Positions 1 through 7,681 of a DNA stretch of 19,139 nucleotides are shown here, piece after piece. Both the position numbers and the translations under genes were made by a program. The number at the start of each line of letters is the position of its first letter. Within the stretch, counting starts at the first letter, position 1. Under the pieces are notes generated by a model that saw only the letters and a program-made list of their open reading frames with translations, had not been told where the DNA came from and made no database searches. This DNA comes from an uncultured Pirellulaceae bacterium. GTDB taxonomy: Bacteria > Planctomycetota > Planctomycetia > Pirellulales > Pirellulaceae. The stretch lies in the NCBI GenBank assembly GCA_947258905.1, contig CAMYKF010000600.1, forward strand, positions 1-19,139. Reading direction: 5' to 3'.

Positions 1-291
1 CGATTCGGCAAGGGACCGTATACCCGTACCAGTTCGGCCTCCGGCAAGGAGGTCATTGCGCAGCTGGAAGGCATCACCAGCGAATTGCAAAAGGCGGCCG
101 TCGACCAGAAATGGAATGTGGACTGGCCCAAAATGGAACGGCTGGTGGAAAAGGCCAATGAATCGGTCAAGACGAATGATCAGGCGATGGCCATCCGCTG
201 TTACGCGCGAAGCATTTGCTTTCTGATGGAGCAATTGCGCAAACATTCGCGCGCGAGCGCCGCCGATACGGGCATCGATTCCGGGAACTGA
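1..291 (+). CDS. C-terminal fragment of an unrecognised protein
   Basis: An open frame enters the window at base 1 and stops with TGA at 289-291, giving the last 96 residues of a protein whose start lies outside. The visible part is polar and probably all helical: a segment around residues 20-70 reads like two or three amphipathic helices, with Trp and Leu spacing reminiscent of a TPR-like pair, followed by a Ser/Ala/Asp-rich tail. There is no membrane segment, signal or catalytic motif. Similar helical tails follow PP2C-type phosphatase domains in some planctomycete proteins, so a phosphatase C-terminus is possible, but this is a memory-based guess and the diagnostic domain is not in the window. 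Coding status is likely; function is unknown. Confidence 0.7.
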   Translation, partial: RFGKGPYTRTSSASGKEVIAQLEGITSELQKAAVDQKWNVDWPKMERLVEKANESVKTNDQAMAIRCYARSICFLMEQLRKHSRASAADTGIDSGN

Positions 292-409
292 CCACGCGGA
301 TCCGGCCCTGCTGTCACTTTTCAAGCTGTCGCCCGGCAATTGTGGTTCTCGCGGCCCCGATCACTTGCTAAGGTCCCTGGCCCGACCTGTCCCGTGACCG
401 CATCTGCCC

Positions 410-1597
410 ATGAAGATTCTGACTCGCTACGTTAGCATCGAGCTGACCAAGGTCTTCCTGATCACGCTTTCCGGCATGACGGCGATGATGATGGTTGTGG
501 GCCTGGTTCAGGAAGCCATCCGGCAAAACCTGACGCCGTTGACCATCCTGCAGTTGATTCCCTTTGTGTTGCCCAACGCGTTGTGCTTCGCGATCCCCGG
601 CACCATTCTGTTTGCCACCTGCATGGTGCTGGGTCGCATGTCGTCCAGCAACGAAATTGTGGCGGTCAAGTCGATGGGGATTTCACCGATGGCCGTCCTG
701 TGGCCGCTGCTCATCATGGCGTTTGTGCTGAGTATCGTCACGGTCTACCTGAATGACATGGCGGTCAGCTGGGGCCGCCGCGGCGTTTACCGAGTGGTGC
801 TGAATTCGGTCGAAAAGACAATTTACGCGGTGTTGCACTCGCAACGATCCTATCAGAACGGACGCGTTGCCATCTTTGTCGATGATGTCCGCGACGAGTT
901 GCTGGTCCATCCCGTGGTGCATATCTACGGCGAGGGCGGTCAGGGGGATTTCCAGTTCAGTGCCGAATCGGCGCGGTTGTCGGTCGATCCCGAGAAAGAT
1001 GTGCTGGTGTTCTCGGTCAAAAACGCTGTGGCCAATCTTTCCGAAGAAGGGTTAAACGCCGTGTTGCCCGACGGTGATTTGCCCATACCGCTGCGCAACG
1101 CCACGCGTCGCGAGACACGCGATGAAAGCCCGTCCAATTTGCCGCTGCGTGTGATGAGGCAGCAAATCCAGCAGCAGAACGACCGTAATGACACCCAGCG
1201 ACGGAAACTCGCCATGCAGGCCGCCTTCCAGATGCTCGGTGGCGACTTTGTCAGCCTGACCCATCCGGACTGGCCTGCGCTGATTGGTGGCCTGGTCGGG
1301 GGGCAGGAACGGGTTTATCGATTGCAAACCGAGCCCTGGCGACGTTGGGCCAACGGTTTCAGCTGTCTGTGCTTTGTGTTCGTTGGCGCACCGCTGGCGA
1401 TTTACCTGCGACGCAGTGATTTCTGGAATACCTTTGCCCTGTGCTTTATCCCGATCCTGATCGTGTATTACCCGCTGTTGATGTTCGGAGTTGGCAACGC
1501 CAAATCGGGTGACCTGCCACCACCGGTGGTGTGGCTCGGCAACATTGTGTTGCTGTTGATCGGCTGGATACTGATCCGCAAGATACTGCGCAACTAG
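410..1597 (+). CDS. LptF/LptG-family permease (YjgP/YjgQ), LPS export
   Basis: 395 residues, close to the usual length of LptF and LptG, the inner-membrane halves of the LptB2FG transporter that extracts lipopolysaccharide and passes it to the periplasmic LptC/LptA bridge. The layout fits the family: about three N-terminal membrane helices (near 13-35, 50-76, 96-118), a long periplasmic beta-rich domain (about 120-310), and three C-terminal helices (near 312-334, 341-360, 372-391). The N-terminal stretch MKILTRYVSIEL and the segment around EIVAVKSMGIS (coupling-helix region) are family hallmarks. The sequence does not separate LptF from LptG. The periplasmic domain carries a polar Gln/Arg/Asp-rich insert near 245-265. 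It starts 118 bp after the preceding gene, so it may have its own promoter. The family call is secure; the F/G choice is open. Confidence 0.92.
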   Translation: MKILTRYVSIELTKVFLITLSGMTAMMMVVGLVQEAIRQNLTPLTILQLIPFVLPNALCFAIPGTILFATCMVLGRMSSSNEIVAVKSMGISPMAVLWPLLIMAFVLSIVTVYLNDMAVSWGRRGVYRVVLNSVEKTIYAVLHSQRSYQNGRVAIFVDDVRDELLVHPVVHIYGEGGQGDFQFSAESARLSVDPEKDVLVFSVKNAVANLSEEGLNAVLPDGDLPIPLRNATRRETRDESPSNLPLRVMRQQIQQQNDRNDTQRRKLAMQAAFQMLGGDFVSLTHPDWPALIGGLVGGQERVYRLQTEPWRRWANGFSCLCFVFVGAPLAIYLRRSDFWNTFALCFIPILIVYYPLLMFGVGNAKSGDLPPPVVWLGNIVLLLIGWILIRKILRN

Positions 1598-1761
1598 TTA
1601 CCAGTACTACAGCGCGAAGTTCCATTCGACTTGTAGCCGAAGTTTCAAAACCTCCCGAGTTTCCGGTGGTAGCCCGGCCCGAATTCTTGCGAATCCGCCT
1701 AACTTGCGCTGGAGAACCAGATCGTGTGCCCCTGGCAGGGAAAGATGCCTGCCCACGTCAA
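1598..1761. other. Intergenic gap between convergent genes with weak inverted repeat
   Basis: This 164-bp gap separates the permease from the convergent small gene on the minus strand. At 1678-1699 there is an imperfect hairpin with arms CCGAATTC and GAATCCG around a TTGC loop, the kind of short palindrome seen at planctomycete gene ends. The stretch beginning AGCCGAAGT at 1635 and ending AAAACCT loosely resembles the AGCCAAAGT...AAAACC repeats at 10646 and 17392, but too weakly to call it a copy. No T-run follows the hairpin, so a terminator role is only a guess. Confidence 0.35.
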
Positions 1762-2010
1762 CTACACCATCGCGATCGGCACCGGCATGCAGTACTGCCA
1801 GGCGGGTTTGAGCTGTAATTGCCGACACCGCTCGATCTGAAACATTCGCGGCGCTTCGCGACTGAGGCACAGCGCCAAAAAGCTGCGTGGGCCGGCGAAA
1901 CGGATCGGACTGGCCACGCGGCGAGTGCGGTTACCTTGCTTGTCCTCGTATTCAAATTCCACGACATAGTGGTCGGGGTCGCTCATCGCGCGACGCAATT
2001 GTTGTTTCAC
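1762..2010 (-). CDS. Small conserved-looking protein, possible WYL-like fold
   Basis: An 82-residue protein starting at GTG 2010. The start is supported by a strong Shine-Dalgarno GGAGG (2019-2023 on the minus strand) eight bases upstream; the open frame extends further upstream but has no comparable signal. The protein begins VKQQLRRAMSDPDHYVVEFEY and continues with an alternation of charged and hydrophobic residues (DKQGNRTRRVASPIRF, then a LCLSREAPRMF segment) that suggests a small beta-barrel. The pattern 'EFEYxDxxGxxTxRxVxPIRF' recalls WYL-type or SH3-like domains that bind nucleotides or nucleic acid, but this is a resemblance, not a match. It is divergent from the histidine kinase gene, with 250 bp between the start codons, so shared regulation is possible. 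Real gene: fairly sure. Function: unknown. Confidence 0.72.
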   Translation of the reverse strand: MKQQLRRAMSDPDHYVVEFEYEDKQGNRTRRVASPIRFAGPRSFLALCLSREAPRMFQIERCRQLQLKPAWQYCMPVPIAMV

Positions 2011-2018
2011 GGATGGAA

Positions 2019-2023
2019 CCTCC
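2019..2023 (-). promoter_or_regulatory. Shine-Dalgarno GGAGG deciding the GTG start at 2010
   Basis: On the minus strand GGAGG is followed by eight bases and then GTG. It is the best ribosome-binding site in this part of the window and fixes the start of the 82-residue protein. Confidence 0.7.
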
Positions 2024-2260
2024 AGAGAGCCGATTGATCGAACAATCCAATTATCGGCGGTCCGTGGACACGTCAGGTCGCTGGCTGCTATCAAATGACG
2101 GCCAGGGCAGGCAGATACAGGCCGGTTTGCCGTTTTGTCCCGGTAAATGGCGTTGCCGCCGGTCCCGGGCAACTGCTACTCTCCCGCCCCCCGCAACCGG
2201 GGACCCGTGTTTTCGCATTTTTCTTTTTGTGTTCTTTCGACCGACTGCGGAGAACCCACC

Positions 2261-3898
2261 GTGCAGTTTCGCAAGCGAATCCGCTCGCAGATGTACTATG
2301 GCGCGGCGATTTTGCTGTTCATCGTACTCGCCTTGTCGGCTGCCGGTCTGCAAGGCGTGATGAAGTTTCGCAAGCTGACCAAGAACATCCGGGACCGCGC
2401 CACCGAACTGCCTTTGGCTGCCCAGTTGAGTACCGAGATCAGCAATCTGCGAGTCACGTTCTCGCGAATCGAGGAGCGCCCCCAGTTTCCTGTTTCGTCA
2501 GTGCATCAGTTCTTGCACAACGAATCCGATTGCCAGTGGCTCACCTGGGCTGATCAATTTCGACTCAATCTGAACAACGTGAACCGCGCCCTTAACGAAT
2601 ACGAATTCCAGCTGAACAGTGTGCTGGGCAGCCAGTCGCATTTGACCGACAACTCGCTGGAACTCAACTCGGTGGTCAGCATGCACAGCCACGTCGACTG
2701 GATGTACCACAACGCGCGTGCTCAGGATTTTTGCGACCCCGTATTTATGGAGCGTCTGAGGGACAAGCTGACCGAGTTGCAGGGCGAGGCCAGTCTTTTG
2801 CCCGAACATATGAAACAGCGGATGGAAAAGTTCGCGTTTGCCGCCCGCAAGGAATACCATACCTGGATCACCGTCGCCGTGTTGATGACTTTTGGGGCGG
2901 TGCTGTTGCTGGGCCTGTTGATTCGCCGCTTTCGGGCCAAGATCTTTTCGCCTCTGGATGAACTGGTATGCGGCTCGCGTCGCGTGGCCGCCGGCGATTT
3001 CGACCACCGTATTCAGCTGGACAGCGACGATGAAGTCGCCGAACTGGCCGCCGCACTTAACTCGATGACCTCCAATTTCCAGGCCATCAAGGCGGATTTG
3101 AACAGTCAGGTCCAGCAGCGTACCCGCGAAGTTGTCCGCAGCGAGCAGATGGCCAGTGTCGGATTCCTGGCCGCCGGTGTGGCTCACGAAATCAATAATC
3201 CGCTGGCCTCGATTGCCTGGAGTGCCGAATCGCTGGAAACCCGGCTGCATGACATCCTCTCCCCGGATTGCTCGATGAGCGACGAACAGCGGCAGGATGA
3301 AATCGGGGAAATGAAAAAATATCTGCAGCGAATCCAGGAAGAGGCTTTCCGTTGCAAGGGCATTACATCCAGCCTGTTGAACTTTTCACGCCTTGGTGAC
3401 GCCCAGAAGACGCCTACCGAAATGGCCTCGTTGATCGAGGATGTCGTGGACATGTTGCGGCCGCTGAGCCGTTATCGCGACAAGGAAATTGTCGTGGATT
3501 GCGATCGTGGCGTAACGGCACTGGTCAATGCCCAGGAGATCAAGCAAGTCGTATTGAATCTCGTCACCAACGCGCTCGACAGCATTGACCGCGGCGGCGT
3601 TGTGACGGTTCAAATGCAGCAGGACAAGGCAAAAGAACTTGTCCATCTGGTCGTAGCCGACAACGGCTGCGGCATGGATGACGATGTTTTGCAAAACATC
3701 TTTGAACCATTTTTTACCAAGCGACGTGACGGGCAGGGTACCGGACTGGGACTCTCCATCACGTGGCGAATCATTCAGGAACACGGCGGATCGATCCGCC
3801 CGCATAGCAACGGGCCCGGCCACGGTTCCACCTTCACTGTTTCCTTACCACTGGTAAACCATGAAGAAGAACGAGAAAGAAAACGCCAGGCAGCCTAG
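2261..3898 (+). CDS. Membrane sensor histidine kinase (HAMP, HisKA, HATPase)
   Basis: 545 residues from GTG 2261, chosen because GGAG lies eight bases upstream (2249-2252) and translation then begins directly before the first membrane helix; the open frame reaches back to 2147 but the extra residues look non-coding. Order of parts: membrane helix about 11-33, periplasmic sensor about 34-201 with no recognised fold, membrane helix about 202-223, HAMP linker about 224-278, dimerisation domain with the H-box VAHEINNPL (phospho-accepting His309), N-box with Asn437, D-box DNGCGM (Asp467), FEPFF and GTGLGLS. All catalytic boxes are intact. The last 38 bp overlap the response regulator gene, which indicates one transcript and translational coupling. 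The pair is of NtrB/NtrC or ZraS/AtoS type, with the signal unknown. Confidence 0.93.
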   Translation: MQFRKRIRSQMYYGAAILLFIVLALSAAGLQGVMKFRKLTKNIRDRATELPLAAQLSTEISNLRVTFSRIEERPQFPVSSVHQFLHNESDCQWLTWADQFRLNLNNVNRALNEYEFQLNSVLGSQSHLTDNSLELNSVVSMHSHVDWMYHNARAQDFCDPVFMERLRDKLTELQGEASLLPEHMKQRMEKFAFAARKEYHTWITVAVLMTFGAVLLLGLLIRRFRAKIFSPLDELVCGSRRVAAGDFDHRIQLDSDDEVAELAAALNSMTSNFQAIKADLNSQVQQRTREVVRSEQMASVGFLAAGVAHEINNPLASIAWSAESLETRLHDILSPDCSMSDEQRQDEIGEMKKYLQRIQEEAFRCKGITSSLLNFSRLGDAQKTPTEMASLIEDVVDMLRPLSRYRDKEIVVDCDRGVTALVNAQEIKQVVLNLVTNALDSIDRGGVVTVQMQQDKAKELVHLVVADNGCGMDDDVLQNIFEPFFTKRRDGQGTGLGLSITWRIIQEHGGSIRPHSNGPGHGSTFTVSLPLVNHEEERERKRQAA

Positions 3899-5252
3899 CC
3901 TGAAAGTACTGTTTGCAGACGACGAAACCCATTTGCAGGAATTGATCGCTGCCGAACTGCCCCGCATGGGTCATCAGGTCACCGTCTGTCCCGACGGACT
4001 GACCGCCGTCGCCGCGCTGGAAAAGAACGCTTACGACTGTGTGCTGGTCGACCTCGACATGCCCGGACTCAATGGCATCGAAGTGATCGCCAAAACCAAA
4101 GAGATGTCGCCGGATACCGAGGCCATCATACTGACGGGCAAGGGCTCGACGGAAACGGCCATCGCAGCTCTGCGTCACGGCGCGTTTGATTATCTGCAAA
4201 AGCCCTGCAAACTGGTCGAACTGCAATCGCTACTGCAACGCGTCGCCGAAAAACGTGAACTCAGTAATCGTTGCCACGCCCTGCAGCTGCGTCTCAAGCG
4301 ATTCGAAGGCACCCATCAAATGGTGGGCCAGCATCGCAGCATGCAACGCGTGCGGGCGTTGATCGAAAAGGTCGCACCGACCAATTCCACAGTCCTGATT
4401 CTTGGTGAAACCGGCACCGGCAAGGAACTGGCAGCCCGTGCCGTGCACGATCAAAGCGATCGTCACGAAAATCCCTTTGTTACCGTCAACTGCGGCGCCC
4501 TCCCGGAGAACCTGATCGAAAGTGAACTGTTTGGGCACCAGAAGGGCGCCTTTACCGGTGCCGATGAAGCGAGGGCCGGGCTGTTCGAAGTGGCCGATGG
4601 CGGCACGCTGTTCCTGGACGAAATCGGCGAACTGCCCAAATCGCTGCAAGCCAAATTGTTGCGGGTTTTGGAAAGTGGCGAGATCCGCCGCATCGGCGCT
4701 AACGACTCGTTCAAGGTCGACGTGCGTATCGTGTGTGCGACGCACCGCGACGTTAACGCCATGGTGGCCGCGGGTGACTTTCGCGAAGACCTGATGTACC
4801 GCATCAACACGTTTGAAATCCAGTTGCCACCACTCCGCGATCGCATCGACGACATTGAACGGCTGGCCGTGCACTTGTTGGGCCGTACGCGTCCGGAAGC
4901 CGTGGAGATGAAACAGCCGTTTGACGAATCGGCCGTCGAAGCCTTGCGTTCCCATGTCTGGCCTGGCAACATCCGCGAACTGGCCAACGTTGTCGAGCAT
5001 GCGTCGATCATCAGTGAGCAGTTGCCGGTGACCGCCGAGGACCTGCCGCGCAAGTTTGGCAATCGCAATCTGGTCGGCGGCAAACTGGTCACCAGCGGCA
5101 TGTCACTACGCGAGATCGAGGCCCATGCCATCGAAGCCGCGCTGGATCGTCACGAGGGCAACAAGAGCGCCGCCGCCCAGGAACTCGGCATCAGCCTGAA
5201 GACACTCTACAACAAGATCAACCAGGGCCTCGTGCAGAATCGCGCCGCGTAG
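3861..5252 (+). CDS. NtrC-family sigma-54 response regulator
   Basis: 463 residues, the standard length for this family. An N-terminal receiver domain (about 14-130) has the acidic pair Asp20/Asp21, phospho-acceptor Asp64 in VDLDMPG, Thr92 and Lys114. The central AAA+ domain has Walker A GETGTGKE (182-189), the GAFTGA loop (229-234) that contacts sigma-54, and Walker B around Asp253-Glu254. A Fis-type helix-turn-helix lies at the C-terminus (about 433-453, GNKSAAAQELGISLKTLYNKI minus its edges). All signatures for opening sigma-54 promoters are present. The ATG at 3861 lies inside the kinase gene, 38 bp before its stop, so kinase His309 to regulator Asp64 phosphotransfer is the obvious pathway. 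No convincing -24/-12 promoter was seen in this window, so the regulon lies elsewhere or was missed. Confidence 0.95.
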   Translation: MKKNEKENARQPSLKVLFADDETHLQELIAAELPRMGHQVTVCPDGLTAVAALEKNAYDCVLVDLDMPGLNGIEVIAKTKEMSPDTEAIILTGKGSTETAIAALRHGAFDYLQKPCKLVELQSLLQRVAEKRELSNRCHALQLRLKRFEGTHQMVGQHRSMQRVRALIEKVAPTNSTVLILGETGTGKELAARAVHDQSDRHENPFVTVNCGALPENLIESELFGHQKGAFTGADEARAGLFEVADGGTLFLDEIGELPKSLQAKLLRVLESGEIRRIGANDSFKVDVRIVCATHRDVNAMVAAGDFREDLMYRINTFEIQLPPLRDRIDDIERLAVHLLGRTRPEAVEMKQPFDESAVEALRSHVWPGNIRELANVVEHASIISEQLPVTAEDLPRKFGNRNLVGGKLVTSGMSLREIEAHAIEAALDRHEGNKSAAAQELGISLKTLYNKINQGLVQNRAA

Positions 5253-5481
5253 GGCCACCCTTGCAGGGTTGCCGGGGCCGTTGGGCTTGGGGCCACCTTC
5301 AGTTGTCCTGGGGCTGCGCCCCAGGCTAACACAGGGCCAGCCCGTTGGGCTTGGGGCCACCCCTTCGGGGTTGCCAGGGCCGGATGTCGTTGTCTTTAAG
5401 GCCCAACGGGCCGTTGCTATGTCAGCCCAGGGCAACGCCCTGGGTAAACTGGTCCCCCAAACAACAAAGCCCCAAAGGGGC
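5253..5481. repeat. Cluster of GC-rich palindromes (REP-like)
   Basis: Directly after the regulator stop codon come five short perfect hairpins: 5307-5325 (arms CCTGGGGC/GCCCCAGG), 5360-5370 (CCCC TTC GGGG), 5400-5412 (GGCCC AAC GGGCC), 5426-5444 (CCCAGGGC AAC GCCCTGGG) and 5469-5481 (GCCCC AAA GGGGC). A 20-bp direct repeat beginning CCGTTGGGCTTGG occurs at 5278-5297 and 5342-5361. Such clusters match the general form of repetitive extragenic palindromes, which in many bacteria are mobilised by RAYT (REP-associated tyrosine) transposases; none is encoded here. It lies between convergent genes and could also end both transcripts. Open frames across it translate to Gly/Pro-rich text and are not genes. 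Confidence 0.75.
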
Positions 5482-5515
5482 GTCCCTAACCAACGTCACC
5501 TGTGGCCATGACGGA

Positions 5516-6610
5516 TTACTCTTCCAACCGACCCTGCACCTCATCCAGCACGTCATTGAGCCGATCTCGTATGGCATCATTGTCGGCGTCGTAGTGCTCT
5601 TCGCGGCGACTGTTGAGCATCAAGGCGTAATTGAGTCCGTCCAATCGCTGCTCCATCAAGGTGGTCGTCGTTTGGGGATGACTGCCAAACTGGTAAAAGT
5701 ACCGGCGGCGATCGCGCGTGCGGGGCTGGCCGTCCATCCAGTACGCGTCCATAAACCGGCACAACGATTCGGCCGTCGTGGCAAGCCCGCTGGCTGAATC
5801 GCGCAAATGCAAATTCAGGTGATTGTCGGCTAGATAAAAGATCTCGTGGCTGCGACGGTTTTGCTGACGCGTCGAGGAAATCCACAGGTTGTCGATGCCG
5901 GCTGGTTCGGCCACCAGTTCACGCACCGCCTCGATATACGACTGGCCCGTCGCCTTCTCAATCACCAGGCCCAACAGCAGATACCCGAAGTTGGAGTAGT
6001 AATCTTCGGCACCCGGATCGGCCTGCAAGGGCTGCGACCACATATGACGCACGATGTGATGCTTTTGCATGCGACTGACCCGCATGGCACGGCGGATTCG
6101 TTCGATCTCGTACATCGGATCCGAAGTGGCAGTGCGATCCCAGCCGCCGCGATGGTCCAGCAGATGAGCGACGGTGATTTGCCGTACGCGCTCGTCGGCC
6201 AGACCAGCGCCGTCAGGCTGGATGCCCAGATAGTCAAACACCAGCAAGTCTTCACTGATCGTACCCGCATCGATCAGCTTGCGAATGGCTGTACAGGTGA
6301 ACGGTTTGGTGCAACTGGCCAACCGCATGCTGTTACGCGGCGTCGTCTGGACTCGCTGCCGGCGATCGGAAAAGCCATAGCCACGGGTGTACAGTGCTTC
6401 GCCGCGCCGGCTGACGGCGATGGTGGCGGCCGTCGCGCCGGTCAGTCGCATGGCATCGGTTACTGCCTGATCAACTTTGGCGAACACACGGTCGGACGCC
6501 GAACCGGGTGACTGGGCTGCGGCCGGAACCGCCCACAGCGGAATCAGCCCTAATACCACCAGCCAGACAAAAGGACGCCAATCCTGTCCGGAAAAACTGC
6601 CTGTATTCAT
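5516..6610 (-). CDS. Secreted serine hydrolase, beta-lactamase/class C PBP-like family
   Basis: 364 residues. An N-terminal signal peptide (hydrophobic about 14-30, likely cleavage after Ala-Ala-Ala32) sends it to the periplasm or beyond. The fold shows in SCTK (Ser99 nucleophile, Lys102), YSN (Tyr205-Ser206-Asn207) and the AHLLDHRGGW segment near 148-157 that follows the usual 'LLTHTSG' position. The third motif, normally HxG or KTG, should lie in the segment YQFGSHPQTTTT; the His/Lys there appears replaced by Gln (QFG), so activity may be altered. This family includes esterases, D-aminopeptidases and PBP-like proteins; true antibiotic resistance is not implied. It is divergent from the lipoprotein hydrolase at 6714, with 103 bp between them, and converges with the regulator across the palindrome cluster. 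Confidence 0.88.
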   Translation of the reverse strand: MNTGSFSGQDWRPFVWLVVLGLIPLWAVPAAAQSPGSASDRVFAKVDQAVTDAMRLTGATAATIAVSRRGEALYTRGYGFSDRRQRVQTTPRNSMRLASCTKPFTCTAIRKLIDAGTISEDLLVFDYLGIQPDGAGLADERVRQITVAHLLDHRGGWDRTATSDPMYEIERIRRAMRVSRMQKHHIVRHMWSQPLQADPGAEDYYSNFGYLLLGLVIEKATGQSYIEAVRELVAEPAGIDNLWISSTRQQNRRSHEIFYLADNHLNLHLRDSASGLATTAESLCRFMDAYWMDGQPRTRDRRRYFYQFGSHPQTTTTLMEQRLDGLNYALMLNSRREEHYDADNDAIRDRLNDVLDEVQGRLEE

Positions 6611-6625
6611 CCCGGTTCCGCTGCC

Positions 6626-6655
6626 TTGGGTTAATTGCCCGCTTCAATGTATACT
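6626..6655 (+). promoter_or_regulatory. Possible sigma-70-like promoter for the lipoprotein hydrolase
   Basis: TTGGGT (6626-6631) and TATACT (6650-6655) are separated by 18 bp, in the 103-bp gap between two divergent starts and 58 bp ahead of the ATG at 6714. The match is to the general bacterial -35/-10 pattern; planctomycete promoters are poorly defined, so this is tentative. Confidence 0.35.
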
Positions 6656-6713
6656 GACTGGCGCCCGCGGCAAGGTTGCTGCTGGCCTGCAATTGTTTGC
6701 CCGGAATCCATTC

Positions 6714-7574
6714 ATGCCGCGTATAACGACCCGTTTGCCGATCGCCCGCCAGGTAGTTTGCCTGCTCGTCCTGTGTGGGTTGTTTCAGGTTTTTGTGCTG
6801 GGAGGCTGCGGATTCGTGCGTGAACGGCCGGCTGCCGCATCGGAAGACGAAAAAGAACTGGACCCCACCGAGCTGGTGGCGCTGGAACCGGGTTCCGGGT
6901 ATTTCCAGACGTGGGAAATGGACAATGGCCGGCTGGTCAGTTTCGTGGTATCGGTGCCGACCGAGTATACCCCTGGCACACCCACGCCGCTGGTTGTGGC
7001 TCTGCATTTTGGCATGCCCCGCGCCAAGCAGTTCATGGGTCGCGAAATGGTTGGCCGCATGGTGCAACCATGCACCGACGACCTGAAGCCCATCATCGTC
7101 GCGCCCGATTACATCAACACATCGTGGACCAACGAAGAATGTGAGCAAGCGGTGATCGGGCTGGTCCACAAGATATGTGAAACCTACAACGTCGATCGCC
7201 AGCGGATTCTGATACTTGGATACAGCAGCGGTGCCACCGGCGTATGGCATCTGGCCGGACGCCATCCGGATTTATTCACAGCCGCCATCGCCCTGGCAGG
7301 CCGCCCCACCGACGATTACCTGGAGACGAACTGGTCGGTGCCCATGCTGGTCATCCACTCCAGATCCGACGAGGTATTTCCGTTCGCCGATGTGACCCAG
7401 GCCGTACAGCAAATGCGGGCTCGTGTCGGCGGGATCATTCAGCTTTATGAGCTGGACGCCATCAGCCACTATGAATCCGCCAAATTTATCGAACCTCTCA
7501 AGGAAGCGGTGGAGTGGGTGCAGGAAGTCTGGAACTCCAACGCAGCGGCCGACGGCGATACGCAGGACGACTAG
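6714..7574 (+). CDS. Lipoprotein alpha/beta-hydrolase (esterase/PHB depolymerase-like)
   Basis: 286 residues from ATG 6714. This start was chosen over the far upstream end of the open frame because it gives a proper lipoprotein signal: Arg-containing n-region, hydrophobic run about 14-29 and lipobox LGGC with Cys32. The mature part has the alpha/beta-hydrolase triad in order: Ser171 in GYSSG (169-173), Asp219 in HSRSDEVFPF and His252 in ISHYES. The segment TPLVVALHFGM, with the oxyanion-hole position, and the downstream CxxxxxGL helix resemble the esterase/feruloyl esterase/PHB depolymerase group. Substrate is not deducible. It probably sits membrane-anchored facing the periplasm. It is divergent from the beta-lactamase-fold hydrolase, and converges on lexA, whose stop codon is about 107 bp away. 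Confidence 0.87.
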   Translation: MPRITTRLPIARQVVCLLVLCGLFQVFVLGGCGFVRERPAAASEDEKELDPTELVALEPGSGYFQTWEMDNGRLVSFVVSVPTEYTPGTPTPLVVALHFGMPRAKQFMGREMVGRMVQPCTDDLKPIIVAPDYINTSWTNEECEQAVIGLVHKICETYNVDRQRILILGYSSGATGVWHLAGRHPDLFTAAIALAGRPTDDYLETNWSVPMLVIHSRSDEVFPFADVTQAVQQMRARVGGIIQLYELDAISHYESAKFIEPLKEAVEWVQEVWNSNAAADGDTQDD

Positions 7575-7681
7575 AGAGCAAGGTCGCTGGTTGCCGCTCC
7601 CTTTCTTTTGCCCCGCGGCACAGCCCAATCCAGACTGGCAAGGCATAAGGACGAAAACGAGGACAAGGACAAGGTTCAACA

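Noticed and set aside
2498..3250. 250-codon minus-strand open frame opposite the histidine kinase
   Set aside because: It is the mirror of a long GC-rich gene with all kinase motifs on the plus strand; it has no recognisable domain or start signal.
4230..5000. 256-codon minus-strand open frame opposite the response regulator
   Set aside because: The plus strand carries every NtrC-family motif here; the reverse frame is low-complexity and lacks a plausible start.
5269..5511. Open frames of about 80 codons after the NtrC-type gene
   Set aside because: They are Gly/Pro-rich translations of the palindrome cluster; the DNA structure explains them.
5846..6511. 221-codon plus-strand open frame opposite the beta-lactamase-fold gene
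   Set aside because: The minus strand has a signal peptide and SxxK and YSN motifs; the plus frame has no domain.
7575..7681. Purine-rich run with repeated GGACAAGGACAAGG before the lexA stop codon
   Set aside because: It is short and low-complexity, without a stem-loop or T-run; nothing functional can be supported.
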